Positions 42,398 to 52,252 of a DNA stretch of 64,000 nt are shown piece by piece. The notes below the pieces were generated by a model. That model did not search any database. It was not told the DNA's origin and saw only the letters and a program-made list of their open reading frames with translations. The stretch's first letter is position 1; each line of letters starts with the position of its first letter. Source of the stretch: Guyparkeria hydrothermalis (GTDB taxonomy: Bacteria; Pseudomonadota; Gammaproteobacteria; Halothiobacillales; Halothiobacillaceae); NCBI RefSeq assembly GCF_023555385.1, contig NZ_JAJSED010000001.1, positions 496,001-560,000 of the forward strand. Reading direction: 5' to 3'. The position numbers and the translations under genes are program-made.

Positions 42398-44659
42398 TCA
42401 GTCGGCACGCACGCAGTCGATGAAGTAGCGGATACCTTCGTCGGTCTCTTCCGCCACCAGTCCGTGCACGTCCGTCTCGAAGCCGGGTACCTGGCGGTTG
42501 AAGTGCCGGACAAACTTCAGATATTCCACGATTCGGGCGTTGAAGCGCTCACCCGGGATCAGTAGCGGAATGCCCGGCGGGTAGGGCGTCACCAGCGAGG
42601 CGGTGATGCGGCCCTCGAGCTCGTCGATCGGCACGCGGTCGATCTGCTTGCGCGCCATCTTCGACCAGGCATCGGCCGGACGCATGGCCGGCTCGATGTT
42701 CGACAGGTACATCTCGGTGGTCAGCTTGGCGACGTCGTGCTCGCGGTAGACGGCGTGGAGCTTGTCGCAGAGATCGCGCAGGCCGACGCGCTCGTAGCGC
42801 GGATGCTTGTTCACGAACTCCGGCAGGATGCGCCACAGGGGCTGGTTGCGCTGGTACTCGTCCTTGAATTGCTGCAGGGCAGTCAAAAGCGTGTTCCAGC
42901 GGCCCTTGGTGATGCCGATGGTGAACATGATGAAGAAGCTGTACAGGCCGGCCTTCTCCACCACCACCCCGTGTTCGGCCAGATAACGGGTGACGATCGC
43001 CGCGGGGATACCCCAGTCGTGGAAGTCGCCGTCGACGTCGAGCCCCGGCGTGATGATGGTCGCCTTGATCGGGTCGAGCATGTTGAACCCGGTCGGAACC
43101 TGGCCGAAGCCGTGCCAGCGGTCGTCCTCGTGCAGCATCCAGTCGTCGCGAGTGCCGATGCCTTCCTCGGGTATGGTGTCCGGGCCCCAGACCTTGAACC
43201 ACCAGTCGTCGCCGTATTCGACATCCACCTTCTGCATCGCGCGGCGGAAATCCATCGCCTCGAAGATCGATTCCTCGACCAGCGCGGTACCTCCCGGCGG
43301 CTCCATCATCGAGGCGGCCACGTCGCACGAGGCGATGATCGCGTACTGCGGCGAGGTCGAGGAGTGCATCAGGTACGCCTCGTTGAAGACGTCCTGATCG
43401 AACCGCTGCTTCTGGCAGTCCTGCACCAGTACCTGCGAGGCCTGCGACAGGCCGGCCAGCAGCTTGTGTGTGGACTGGGTCGAATAGACCACCGAGTCCG
43501 AGCAGCGCCGGCGATCCTCGCCGATGGCGTGGTAATCGCCGTAGAAGTCGTGGAAGGCCGCATGCGGCAGCCAGGCCTCGTCGAAATGCAGGCACTCGAC
43601 AAAGCCATCGAGCTCGTCCTTGATCTCCTCGACGTTGTAGAGGATGCCGTCATAGGTCGACTGCGTGATCGTGAGGATCTTTGGCTGCCGGTCTTCGGCC
43701 TGGCTGGCGAAGGGGTGTTCGGCGATCTTTTTCTCGATGTTCTCGCGCGTGAACTCGCTTCGCGGTATCGGCCCGATAATGCCGTAGTGATTGCGCGTCG
43801 GCATCAGGAAAACCGGGATCGCGCCGGTGAGGATGATTGAGTGCAGGATCGACTTGTGGCAATTGCGATCGACTACCACCACGTCGCCCGGGGCCACGTT
43901 CGAGTTCCAGACCATGCGGTTGGAGGTCGAGGTGCCGTTGGTGACGAAGAACAGGTGGTCGGCATTGAAGATTCGCGCGGCATTGCGCTCCGAGGCGGCT
44001 ACCGGCCCAGTGTGATCCAGCAGCTGGCCAAGCTCGTCCACGGCGTTGCAGACGTCCGCGCGCAGCAGGTTCTCGCCGAAGAACTGGTGGAACATCTGGC
44101 CGACCGGGCTCTTGAGGAACGCCACGCCACCGGAATGACCCGGGCAGTGCCACGAGTACGAACCGTCGGCGGCGTAGCCAGTCAGGGCGCGGAAGAAGGG
44201 CGGGGCGAGCGAGTTGAGATAGCTGCGCGCCTCGCGGATCACGTGACGGGCGACGAACTCCGGCGTGTCCTCGAACATGTGGATGAAGCCGTGCAGTTCC
44301 TTGAGGACGTCGTTCGGCAGGTGACGGCTGGTCCGCGTCTCGCCATACAGAAAGATCGGAATGTCCGCGTTGCGGAAGCGGATTTCCTGGATGAAGTTGC
44401 GCAGCTGGACAATGACTTCCAGCGACTCGTCCACCGGCTCGTTGCCGGCATGGAATTCCTCGTCGTCGATCGAGATCACGAAGGCCGATACCCGCGCCTG
44501 CTGCTGGGCGAAAGCCGCCAGATCCACGTAGCTGGTCACGCCCAGCACTTCCTCGCCTTCGGCACGAATGGCATCGGCCAATGCCCGGATGCCGAGGCCG
44601 GAGACGTTCTCGGAGCGGAAATCCTCGTCGATAATGACGATGGGGAAGCGGAAGATCAT
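42398..44659 (-). CDS. Orn/Lys/Arg decarboxylase (fold I PLP, with N-terminal wing domain)
   Basis: 753 residues from the ATG at 44659 (GAGG about 11 bases upstream); the open frame to 44716 adds nothing recognisable. An N-terminal response-regulator-like wing domain (about 1-130, starting FRFPIVIIDEDFRSENVSG) is followed by the PLP domain with WHCPGHSGGVAF, GENLLRADV, VDRNCHKSILHS and the cofactor lysine Lys399 in STQSTHKLL. It removes the carboxyl group of a basic amino acid to give cadaverine, agmatine or putrescine and raises pH. By general resemblance it is close to Pseudomonas LdcA-type lysine decarboxylases, but substrate cannot be fixed. No antiporter gene is adjacent. Confidence 0.93.
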   Translation of the reverse strand: MIFRFPIVIIDEDFRSENVSGLGIRALADAIRAEGEEVLGVTSYVDLAAFAQQQARVSAFVISIDDEEFHAGNEPVDESLEVIVQLRNFIQEIRFRNADIPIFLYGETRTSRHLPNDVLKELHGFIHMFEDTPEFVARHVIREARSYLNSLAPPFFRALTGYAADGSYSWHCPGHSGGVAFLKSPVGQMFHQFFGENLLRADVCNAVDELGQLLDHTGPVAASERNAARIFNADHLFFVTNGTSTSNRMVWNSNVAPGDVVVVDRNCHKSILHSIILTGAIPVFLMPTRNHYGIIGPIPRSEFTRENIEKKIAEHPFASQAEDRQPKILTITQSTYDGILYNVEEIKDELDGFVECLHFDEAWLPHAAFHDFYGDYHAIGEDRRRCSDSVVYSTQSTHKLLAGLSQASQVLVQDCQKQRFDQDVFNEAYLMHSSTSPQYAIIASCDVAASMMEPPGGTALVEESIFEAMDFRRAMQKVDVEYGDDWWFKVWGPDTIPEEGIGTRDDWMLHEDDRWHGFGQVPTGFNMLDPIKATIITPGLDVDGDFHDWGIPAAIVTRYLAEHGVVVEKAGLYSFFIMFTIGITKGRWNTLLTALQQFKDEYQRNQPLWRILPEFVNKHPRYERVGLRDLCDKLHAVYREHDVAKLTTEMYLSNIEPAMRPADAWSKMARKQIDRVPIDELEGRITASLVTPYPPGIPLLIPGERFNARIVEYLKFVRHFNRQVPGFETDVHGLVAEETDEGIRYFIDCVRAD

Positions 44660-44746
44660 GAATGGACAACCTCGGAAGCCGCAGGTGGCTGGATCGGCGA
44701 AACCATCGGTGGCCAAGTTCGTCGTACAGCTTGCCGCCGCAATGGC

Positions 44747-44769
44747 AAAACCCGGGGCAGGGCCCCGGG
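44747..44769 (-). terminator. Terminator-like hairpin in the decarboxylase leader
   Basis: On the minus strand a perfect 8-bp stem CCCGGGGC / GCCCCGGG with a three-base loop is followed by TTTT, about 90 bases before the decarboxylase ATG. It may stop read-through or attenuate the decarboxylase transcript. The T run is short. Confidence 0.5.
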
Positions 44770-44791
44770 CGTGTTCGGTGCCCCGAGTTTA

Positions 44792-44806
44792 CAACAAATG
44801 TTGTTG
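44792..44806. repeat. Inverted repeat between decarboxylase and exoD copy 2
   Basis: CAACAA-ATG-TTGTTG, a perfect 6-bp inverted repeat with a 3-base centre, in the 268-bp divergent gap. AT-rich in a GC-rich setting; a candidate regulator site. The rest of the gap shows no convincing promoter. Confidence 0.4.
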
Positions 44807-44927
44807 AACGCCGGGGTGAAATTGCGGCTGAAGTCCCGTCCGGTCGGGGATCCCGTGCCCTCGAGGTCTACCATCGTCAGGACGATTGATACCGCGGCGG
44901 ATGCGGTTGGGACGCAGTGAGCAGCAC

Positions 44928-45545
44928 ATGAGCGAAGAGAAAGACATGCGACAGAGCGAGCCGCCCGAACCCGATAGCCTTGTTGGGTTGCTGCGGCTGG
45001 TCGGCAGGGTGCGCGACGACACGTCGTCCGTGCACCTCGGGGCGGTACTCGACATGGTGGGTCGGCGCTCGTTCGGACCGATGCTGTTACTGGCCGGTCT
45101 GATCGTGATGGCTCCCCTGATCGGCGACATTCCCGGCGTGCCCACGGTCATCGGCATCTTCGTGTTCCTGCTGGCCTTGCAACTGCTGCTGGGACGGGAG
45201 CATTTCTGGCTGCCGAAGTGGCTGCTTGCTCGGCGGATCCCGCGCGCGACCCTGCGTAAGGCGATTGGGTGGATGATGCCGGTGGCTCGGTTCGTCGATC
45301 GATTCCTGCGGCCGCGGCTGACCGGCCTGGTGAATGGCGGGGCACGATTCGGTGTGGCATTGCTGGCGATGGTGGTTTCACTGCTGATGCCGGCAATGGA
45401 GTTCATACCGTTCTCGGCCAATGCCGCCGGCCTCACCTTGACCGTGTTCGGGCTCGCACTGATTGCGCGTGATGGGTTGCTGGCGTTGATCGCCTTCGGC
45501 CTGACGGCGCTGACAGTGGGCGTGATCGTGTGGGCTTTGCTCTAG
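44928..45545 (+). CDS. ExoD family membrane protein, copy 2
   Basis: 205 residues from the ATG at 44928. Same plan as the copy at 41745: a soluble N-terminus (SLVGLLRLVGRVRDDTSSVHL), FGPMLLLAGLIVMAPLIGDIPG at the first span, LGREHFWLPKWLL after it, and three more spans to the C-terminus. The two copies are clearly diverged paralogues rather than recent duplicates. It is divergent from the decarboxylase and ends before a bidirectional terminator shared with the cold-shock gene. Function unknown; envelope or exopolysaccharide related by family name. Confidence 0.86.
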   Translation: MSEEKDMRQSEPPEPDSLVGLLRLVGRVRDDTSSVHLGAVLDMVGRRSFGPMLLLAGLIVMAPLIGDIPGVPTVIGIFVFLLALQLLLGREHFWLPKWLLARRIPRATLRKAIGWMMPVARFVDRFLRPRLTGLVNGGARFGVALLAMVVSLLMPAMEFIPFSANAAGLTLTVFGLALIARDGLLALIAFGLTALTVGVIVWALL

Positions 45546-45596
45546 CAGGACACGAACGGCGTGCCCGAGCCGCCTGATGCAGCAGACCCCAGACAC

Positions 45597-45626
45597 AAAA
45601 AATCCCGCACGAGGCGGGATTTTTTC
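45597..45626. terminator. Bidirectional terminator between exoD copy 2 and csp
   Basis: A run of A, the perfect stem AATCCCGC / GCGGGATT with loop ACGAG (45601-45621), then a run of T. It works for both convergent genes. Confidence 0.92.
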
Positions 45627-45646
45627 GAGCCGTTGCGGGCGGTGAC

Positions 45647-45847
45647 TTAGACGGTCACGTTCGCTGCGGCCGGGCCTTTCTGGCCTTGCTCGATGTCGAA
45701 GGTCACGGTCTGACCTTCGGCGAGCGACTTGAAGCCGCTGCCCTGGATGGCGCTGTGGTGGACGAATACGTCCTTGGAGCCGTCGGACGGGGCGATGAAA
45801 CCAAAGCCTTTTTCGTCACTGAACCACTTAACGGTGCCTGTAGCCAT
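45647..45847 (-). CDS. CspA-family cold-shock protein
   Basis: 66 residues from the ATG at 45847. RNP1 (KGFGFI) and RNP2 (VFVHH) of the cold-shock domain are intact, preceded by [11 protein letters not shown]. It binds single-stranded RNA and DNA and acts as an RNA chaperone. The upstream ORF extension to 45913 is leader. A promoter candidate at 46033-46062 would give a leader of about 180 bases, like the long leaders of cspA-type genes that control translation by temperature. Which member (cold-induced or constitutive) cannot be told. Confidence 0.95.
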   Translation of the reverse strand: MATGTVKWFSDEKGFGFIAPSDGSKDVFVHHSAIQGSGFKSLAEGQTVTFDIEQGQKGPAAANVTV

Positions 45848-46032
45848 GATGGATACCTCTGATGCAATTGCATGTGCTGAATGAAAACGAGGGGTACTGC
45901 TGAAGGACTGCAAAAGCGTCAGAGAACCGCAGTTCCATGCGGGTAGGACAAATGGAGATTTGACTCTTCTATCCGGGCGGGGGTTCTGGTCTGGTGCTAA
46001 TGAGGAGTCCTAACATCGATTCCTCGAGGCGC

Positions 46033-46062
46033 ATTATCCGCGTATTGCGAAAAAAACGATAA
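46033..46062 (-). promoter_or_regulatory. Candidate promoter of the csp gene
   Basis: Minus strand: -35 TTATCG (46062-46057), 18-bp spacer containing a T run, -10 GATAAT (46038-46033). The whole element sits in an AT-rich patch. The 412-bp gap 45848-46259 holds this promoter and the csp leader; beyond 46080 only a hairpin (46185-46209) is seen. Confidence 0.45.
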
Positions 46063-46184
46063 TTTTTTTGCTTCAGCTGTGGAATTCGAGGGCCAAATGG
46101 TCAGGAAAACGCGCAGCCTGGTGTATGGCGCATCCCCGGAGATGGCCGTGTGACGGGCGATGGCGCGATCTCGGTTCTCATTGA

Positions 46185-46209
46185 GCCCGGCGAATATTCG
46201 GTGCCGGGC
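46185..46209. terminator. Hairpin downstream of the mutarotase gene
   Basis: A 7-bp stem GCCCGGC / GCCGGGC encloses an 11-base loop containing GAATATTC, 50 bp past the mutarotase stop on the minus strand. There is no T run, so it may act with Rho or protect the 3' end; termination is not certain. Confidence 0.35.
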
Positions 46210-46259
46210 AACCTCCCGAAAAGCGCGGAAAATGCGGTCGATGGACGGTCGGGCTGCGT

Positions 46260-47144
46260 CTAAGAGGCCGAAACGGCGATGTTCGCGGTGAGCGTATGGG
46301 TCTGCCCCGGGCCAAGCGAATAGGCATCATCCCGTGCATTCGCGGTCTCCACGCAGAGCATCTGCGGCCACGCATCATCCGGCATGTCACCCAGGGCGGC
46401 CGCTCCCTCCGGACCGGGATTCCAGACCACGGTGCTTCGACTACCGCTCTTGCCGATGCGGATATCGCGTCCCTGATCGTGGATGACCGCTGCATTTTCG
46501 TGACCGAAATAGACCCGGTCGAACGGCGGCTCGATTTCCAGCGGCGTGTCCTGAGTGCCGCGCAGGCCATCGCGCTGCTTGTCCCAGTAGTGAAGGCCGT
46601 CCAGCCCTGCAACCGGCAGGCTGCGCGCGTTCGCCACCCGGAAGTAGCTGTGAAGCGCCTCGCTGACCGTCCAGGTCTCCTCGCTGAGGTTGGTCGCCCG
46701 CAGGTCGATGGCCAGAGTCTGGCCCAGGGTGAGCTCGAGCTCCAGCCGGAAGGGCCATGGCCATTGGCTGGCCGTGGTCGCGTCGGATTGCAGGCGCAAG
46801 ACGGCACAGCTGAGGTGCTCGCCGCCTTCGGCATCGACGAGCTCCCAGGTGGCGCGCCGGGCAAAGCCGTGGGTGGGCAGGGTGGGGTCGCTCGGGTGGG
46901 GGCCGAACCAGGGCCAGCAGACCGGAATGCCGCCGCGTATCGGCTTGCTGCCATCGTAACGTGCGGTATCGCTGACCCAGATGACCTCATCCTCGCCGGT
47001 TGGGACGTAACTGATCACAGTCGCCCCCAGGGTGGAGACAACGGCGGTGCCGTGGGTGTTGCTCAACTCGAGCATCGTGAGATTCTCACGCTCGAACAGA
47101 TGAATACCGGGCTGCTCGAAGCGTTGCAGAAGAGGGTCGATCAT
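46260..47144 (-). CDS. D-hexose-6-phosphate mutarotase (YeaD family)
   Basis: 294 residues. Galactose-mutarotase-like beta-sandwich; conserved pieces are LGATVISYVP, the RGGIPVCWPWFGPH motif with sugar-phosphate-binding residues, the catalytic histidine region EALHSYFRV, and VVWNPG near the end. It interconverts alpha and beta anomers of glucose-6-phosphate or other hexose-6-phosphates in the cytoplasm. Last gene of the minus-strand DHH-greB-mutarotase run; 48 bp separate it from greB. Confidence 0.92.
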   Translation of the reverse strand: MIDPLLQRFEQPGIHLFERENLTMLELSNTHGTAVVSTLGATVISYVPTGEDEVIWVSDTARYDGSKPIRGGIPVCWPWFGPHPSDPTLPTHGFARRATWELVDAEGGEHLSCAVLRLQSDATTASQWPWPFRLELELTLGQTLAIDLRATNLSEETWTVSEALHSYFRVANARSLPVAGLDGLHYWDKQRDGLRGTQDTPLEIEPPFDRVYFGHENAAVIHDQGRDIRIGKSGSRSTVVWNPGPEGAAALGDMPDDAWPQMLCVETANARDDAYSLGPGQTHTLTANIAVSAS

Positions 47145-47192
47145 CGTGCCTCTCCGAAGGCGGCAGGTGGTGGCTTGGGTTATGGCGCCCGA

Positions 47193-47672
47193 CTAGTCGT
47201 AACGGATGTCGACGATTTCCCAGGGGAGGTGGCCGCGATCCTCGCCGGCGGGCAGATGGACCACGTCGCCCGGGCGTCGTCCGATAAGTTTGCGAGCGAC
47301 TGGTGAATCAATGCTGATCCAGCCGCGCGTCGGGTCGATCTCGTCGGGCCCGACCAGGCGCAGGGTGCGTTCCAGCTCCTGTGCCTCGCATTCCATTTCG
47401 ACGAACGCGGCGAAGTAGACCTTGTCGGTGTCGTCCGGTTCCCGCCAGACCACCTTGAGGTTCGGTAGCCGTTTTTGCAGATAGCGAATGCGCCTGTCGA
47501 TCTCGCGCAGGCGCTTCTTGCCGTAGATGTACTCGGCGTTTTCCGATCGGTCCCCCAGGGCGGCCGCCTCGGAAACCGCCTGGACCACCTCACGGCGCTC
47601 GACGCGCCACAGGCGATCCAGCTCGGCCTCGAGTGCCTTGAAGCCGGACTGGGTGATGATCGGCGTGCTCAT
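47193..47672 (-). CDS. greB: Transcription elongation factor GreB
   Basis: 159 residues. N-terminal coiled coil with LGDRSENAEYIYGKKRLREI, whose acidic tip residues stimulate RNA polymerase cleavage of backtracked RNA. The YIYGKKRLREIDRRIRYL form is characteristic of GreB rather than GreA. The C-terminal FKBP-like domain has ISIDSPVARKLIGRRPGD. It overlaps the DHH gene stop by 4 bp at its start, so the two are coupled. Confidence 0.95.
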   Translation of the reverse strand: MSTPIITQSGFKALEAELDRLWRVERREVVQAVSEAAALGDRSENAEYIYGKKRLREIDRRIRYLQKRLPNLKVVWREPDDTDKVYFAAFVEMECEAQELERTLRLVGPDEIDPTRGWISIDSPVARKLIGRRPGDVVHLPAGEDRGHLPWEIVDIRYD

Positions 47673-48742
47673 TTCTCGCCGGCAGAGAGGGTCTTCTGGA
47701 TGGCGCTGACGGCATGGGCCAAGTCACGCAGGCGAGTGTCCTTGAGTTCGCCGCCGGCCGCGCCCGGATGGCCGCCACCACCGAAGTAGCGTGCCGAGAT
47801 CTCGCCGGCATTCACGCCCGGGTTGGCGCGCAGGGACAGCCGGCCGTTGCCGCGGATGCCCATGGCCATGTCGATCTGGCCGCGTACTTCCATCATGTCC
47901 ATGATCACGCCACGCCAGACGTCGTGCGGCCAGTTGAAGAACACGCCGGTGCGCACGCCCTCGATCTCGAGCACCGGGACGAAATCCTCGTCGAGTACCG
48001 AGGCCGACAGCATGTGGAACTTGTCGTTGAGCGGCAGGTTCTCGTCATTGAAGATGCGCTTCTCGACTCGTCCCTTGAGGAAAGCCTTGCGCACTTCGAA
48101 CAGCTGACGCTCGAAGCTCTCGAGCGACTCGCCGGACTCGTGCGAGCGGAAGAATGCCTCCATCACGTGGAAACGGTAGGCACGCTTCAGGTCTTTGAGC
48201 GGCGGGGCGAGATGATCGTCCTGCATGACCAGGCCGATCAGGTAGATCGCGCGACGGAAGTCGTCGTGGTCGCGCAGCCAGCGATCACCGATGTCGATGA
48301 ATTCGGCACGCTGGCGCAACAGCTCGCGCTTGGTCTCGTCGAACTGATCGGCCACCGCGTCGAAGGTCAGCAGGCTCGCGCAGCGGTTGGTGTCGAGGTA
48401 GTACCAATCGAAGGCCTCGGCGCAATCCGCGCCGGTGGCGTGATGGTCGAGCAGCTGCAACTCGATAGGCACCTTGGACTTGGCGATGCGCTTGTCGAGC
48501 GCGCGGGCCTGGTCAAGCGTGAGGTTCAGATCGGTTATCAGCAGCCCCGCCGGCTCGCCGGCCTTGACGATGCGCCCGATGATGTCGTCGATGGCGTTGT
48601 TGATGTCGCGGTAGTCGGCGTTGAAGAAATGGCAGCGCTGATCGGTCTGGTCGACCATGTACTGCGCGCCGTAGCCGTCGAGGTCGGTGTGCGACAGGTG
48701 ATACAGCCAGCCTTCGGGGCGGATGATGTTCGGTGTGCTCAT
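47669..48742 (-). CDS. DHH family phosphoesterase
   Basis: 357 residues. DHH domain with SHTDLDGYGAQ near the N-terminus, ITDLNL and the DHH motif itself in QLLDHHATGADC, and the C-terminal DHHA1 domain ending in FGGGGHPGAAGG. These Mn-dependent enzymes act on short oligonucleotides, cyclic dinucleotides or 3'-phosphoadenosine phosphate. The FDWYYLDTNRCASLL region is typical of proteins annotated as oligoribonuclease-like in halophiles and Gammaproteobacteria. Substrate open (nano-RNase or PAP phosphatase). Upstream neighbour cysS is 128 bp away on the same strand. Confidence 0.88.
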   Translation of the reverse strand: MSTPNIIRPEGWLYHLSHTDLDGYGAQYMVDQTDQRCHFFNADYRDINNAIDDIIGRIVKAGEPAGLLITDLNLTLDQARALDKRIAKSKVPIELQLLDHHATGADCAEAFDWYYLDTNRCASLLTFDAVADQFDETKRELLRQRAEFIDIGDRWLRDHDDFRRAIYLIGLVMQDDHLAPPLKDLKRAYRFHVMEAFFRSHESGESLESFERQLFEVRKAFLKGRVEKRIFNDENLPLNDKFHMLSASVLDEDFVPVLEIEGVRTGVFFNWPHDVWRGVIMDMMEVRGQIDMAMGIRGNGRLSLRANPGVNAGEISARYFGGGGHPGAAGGELKDTRLRDLAHAVSAIQKTLSAGEK

Positions 48743-48870
48743 GGGTGCTCGCTGACGGCGACCGCCGCGGTCTCGTGCATCGAAGACACGGCTTGCGGTC
48801 GTGAGTGAAATGATGGACTCAAGATGTTGATGACCGGGCGGAATTCAAGCATTCGCCCGGTCGGGGGTGT

Positions 48871-50259
<1,389 letters not shown>

Positions 50260-50384
50260 GTTGGCTACGATTCCGGGTCGAAGGTCGTTAGACTGTTTCG
50301 CATTCTGACAAAGGCGCGTGCCGAGGGCAGCACGCCTTCGAGCAAATGCGTAGTTTAACGGTCCGCACTGACGAGATAAAACGC

Positions 50385-50897
50385 ATGAGTGACATCAAGA
50401 GCAAGATCCGCTTTTCCACCCGCCTGGGCGACATCGAGATCGGCCTGTACGACGACAAGGCCCCGAAGACCGTGGAGAACATCCTTGCCTACGTCGATGC
50501 CGGCCACTTCGACGGCACGACGTTCCACCGCGTCATCCCGGGCTTCGTTGTCCAGGGTGGCGGTCTGACGCCGGACATGGAACAGAAGTCCACCCGCGCA
50601 CCGATCGAGAACGAGGCCAACAACGGCCTGAAGAACAAGCGCGGCACGCTCTCGATGGCCCGCACGCCGGATCCGCACTCGGCCACCAGCCAGTTCTTCA
50701 TCAACCTCGCCGACAACGCGTTCCTCGACTTTTCTTCGGAAACGCCGCAGGGCTGGGGTTACGCGGTGTTCGGCGAAGTGACCAACGGCATGGACGTGGT
50801 CGACAAGATGGCCACCCTGCAGACCGGTTCTCGCTACGGGCACCAGGACGTGCCGGTCGACGACGTGCTGATCGACAAGGCCGAGCGCATCGACTGA
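50385..50897 (+). CDS. ppiB: Peptidyl-prolyl cis-trans isomerase B (cytoplasmic cyclophilin)
   Basis: 170 residues from the ATG at 50385. Cyclophilin motifs [19 protein letters not shown] and the active-site segment [13 protein letters not shown] are intact. There is no signal peptide, so it is the cytoplasmic PpiB type. It catalyses proline isomerisation in folding proteins. Twenty-four bases separate it from lpxH; ppiB-lpxH is a usual pair. Confidence 0.96.
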   Translation: MSDIKSKIRFSTRLGDIEIGLYDDKAPKTVENILAYVDAGHFDGTTFHRVIPGFVVQGGGLTPDMEQKSTRAPIENEANNGLKNKRGTLSMARTPDPHSATSQFFINLADNAFLDFSSETPQGWGYAVFGEVTNGMDVVDKMATLQTGSRYGHQDVPVDDVLIDKAERID

Positions 50898-50921
50898 ACA
50901 CTCAAGGAGACGAGTCCGGTC

Positions 50922-51674
50922 ATGGCCGAAACGCTGATCATCGCGGACCTGCACCTCGCCAAGCCCGACCCGCGCACCCTCGCGCTGCTGGACACATTCC
51001 TCGAGCGGGCGAAGGACGCCGAGGCGGTGTATCTGCTGGGCGATCTGTTCGACTACTGGATCGGCGACGACCAGCCGCTCGATCCGGCCATCGCCGAGCG
51101 CCTCGAGCGTTTTGCCTCACTCCCCGGGCCGGTGACCTTCCAGTCGGGTAACCGGGATTTCCTCGTCGGCAACGCGCTGCTTGAGCGTCTCGGAGCCAAG
51201 CGGCTTCCGGATCAATTTGTTCTCGAGCACGGCGGGCGTCGCTTGCTGCTCACCCATGGTGACGAGCTCTGCGTGGACGACCCGGCCTATCAGGCCATGC
51301 GGGCGCAGCTGCGTGATCCCGCGTTCGTGCGCGACTTTCTCGCCCGCTCGCTCGAGGAGCGGATCGCGATCGCCGAAGGTCTTCGCAGCAAGAGCAAGAC
51401 AGCATCGTCCAGCAAGCCCGAGGACATCATGGACGTCAACGCCGCCGCGGTCGAGGAGATCCTCGAGCGTACCGGTGCCGACGGCCTGATCCACGGCCAT
51501 ACTCACCGGCCGGCGATCCATCGGCTTGATGGCGGTCGGCCGCGCGTGGTGACCGGAGACTGGGGCGAGTCGGGCTGGCTGGTGGCTCTCGAGGGCGACG
51601 GGCTGACGCTGGAGCGCTTCACGCCGGAAGCGACAGAGATCATGGCGACCTGGCCGCCGGGCAAGGAGACATGA
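50922..51674 (+). CDS. lpxH: UDP-2,3-diacylglucosamine diphosphatase
   Basis: 250 residues. Calcineurin-like metallophosphoesterase with all metal motifs: IIADLHL, GDLFDYWIGDD, GNRDFLVG, THGDELCVDD and GHTHRP. LpxH hydrolyses UDP-2,3-diacylglucosamine to lipid X plus UMP at the inner-membrane surface in lipid A synthesis, which shows that the host makes LPS. A Ser/Lys-rich insert (SKSKTASSSKPED) lies in the cap region. The pgsA start is 1 bp after its stop. Confidence 0.96.
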   Translation: MAETLIIADLHLAKPDPRTLALLDTFLERAKDAEAVYLLGDLFDYWIGDDQPLDPAIAERLERFASLPGPVTFQSGNRDFLVGNALLERLGAKRLPDQFVLEHGGRRLLLTHGDELCVDDPAYQAMRAQLRDPAFVRDFLARSLEERIAIAEGLRSKSKTASSSKPEDIMDVNAAAVEEILERTGADGLIHGHTHRPAIHRLDGGRPRVVTGDWGESGWLVALEGDGLTLERFTPEATEIMATWPPGKET

Positions 51675-51675
51675 C

Positions 51676-52245
51676 ATGACGCTGCCGATGTTTCTGACCT
51701 GGTTGCGCATCGCGGCAATCCCGCTGCTGGTGATCGTGTTCCTTTTCACGCCGGCGGAGTTCGCCCGGCCGGCATCGGCCTGGATCTTCGGTCTGGCCTC
51801 GCTGACCGATTTTCTCGACGGCTATCTGGCCCGCCGCTGGAACCAGCAATCGGCGTTCGGGGCGTTCCTCGACCCGGTTGCGGACAAGTTGATCGTGGCC
51901 GTGGCACTGGTCCTGCTGGTCTTTAGCGACGGCGACTTGCCGATCGTGATCGCCACGGCGGTGATCATCGGCCGAGAGGTGTTCGTCTCCGCGCTGCGCG
52001 AATGGATGGCCGGGCGCGGCATCAGCGCCGCGGTGAAGGTGTCCTCGCTGGGCAAGATCAAGACCACGGCGCAGATGTTCGCCATCCTGTTTCTGCTCTA
52101 TTACTTCCCGCTGTTTGGCCTGATCGATGTCCACACCCTGGGCTACTGGCTGCTGATGCTCGCCGCGCTGCTGACATTCATTTCCGGTGCGCAGTACGGT
52201 CGTGCGGCTGTCGTGGCCGTTCGGAACGCCGAGTCGGGCCACTAA
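51676..52245 (+). CDS. pgsA: CDP-diacylglycerol-glycerol-3-phosphate 3-phosphatidyltransferase
   Basis: 189 residues, six hydrophobic spans. The CDP-alcohol phosphotransferase signature D-x2-D-G-x2-A-R-x8-G-x3-D-x3-D is complete in LTDFLDGYLARRWNQQSAFG followed by AFLDPVADK. It makes phosphatidylglycerol phosphate in the inner membrane. GGAGA lies 7 bases before the ATG. It is followed after 7 bp by an acyltransferase gene, a lipid-synthesis grouping with lpxH. Confidence 0.96.
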   Translation: MTLPMFLTWLRIAAIPLLVIVFLFTPAEFARPASAWIFGLASLTDFLDGYLARRWNQQSAFGAFLDPVADKLIVAVALVLLVFSDGDLPIVIATAVIIGREVFVSALREWMAGRGISAAVKVSSLGKIKTTAQMFAILFLLYYFPLFGLIDVHTLGYWLLMLAALLTFISGAQYGRAAVVAVRNAESGH

Positions 52246-52252
52246 CTGCGTG

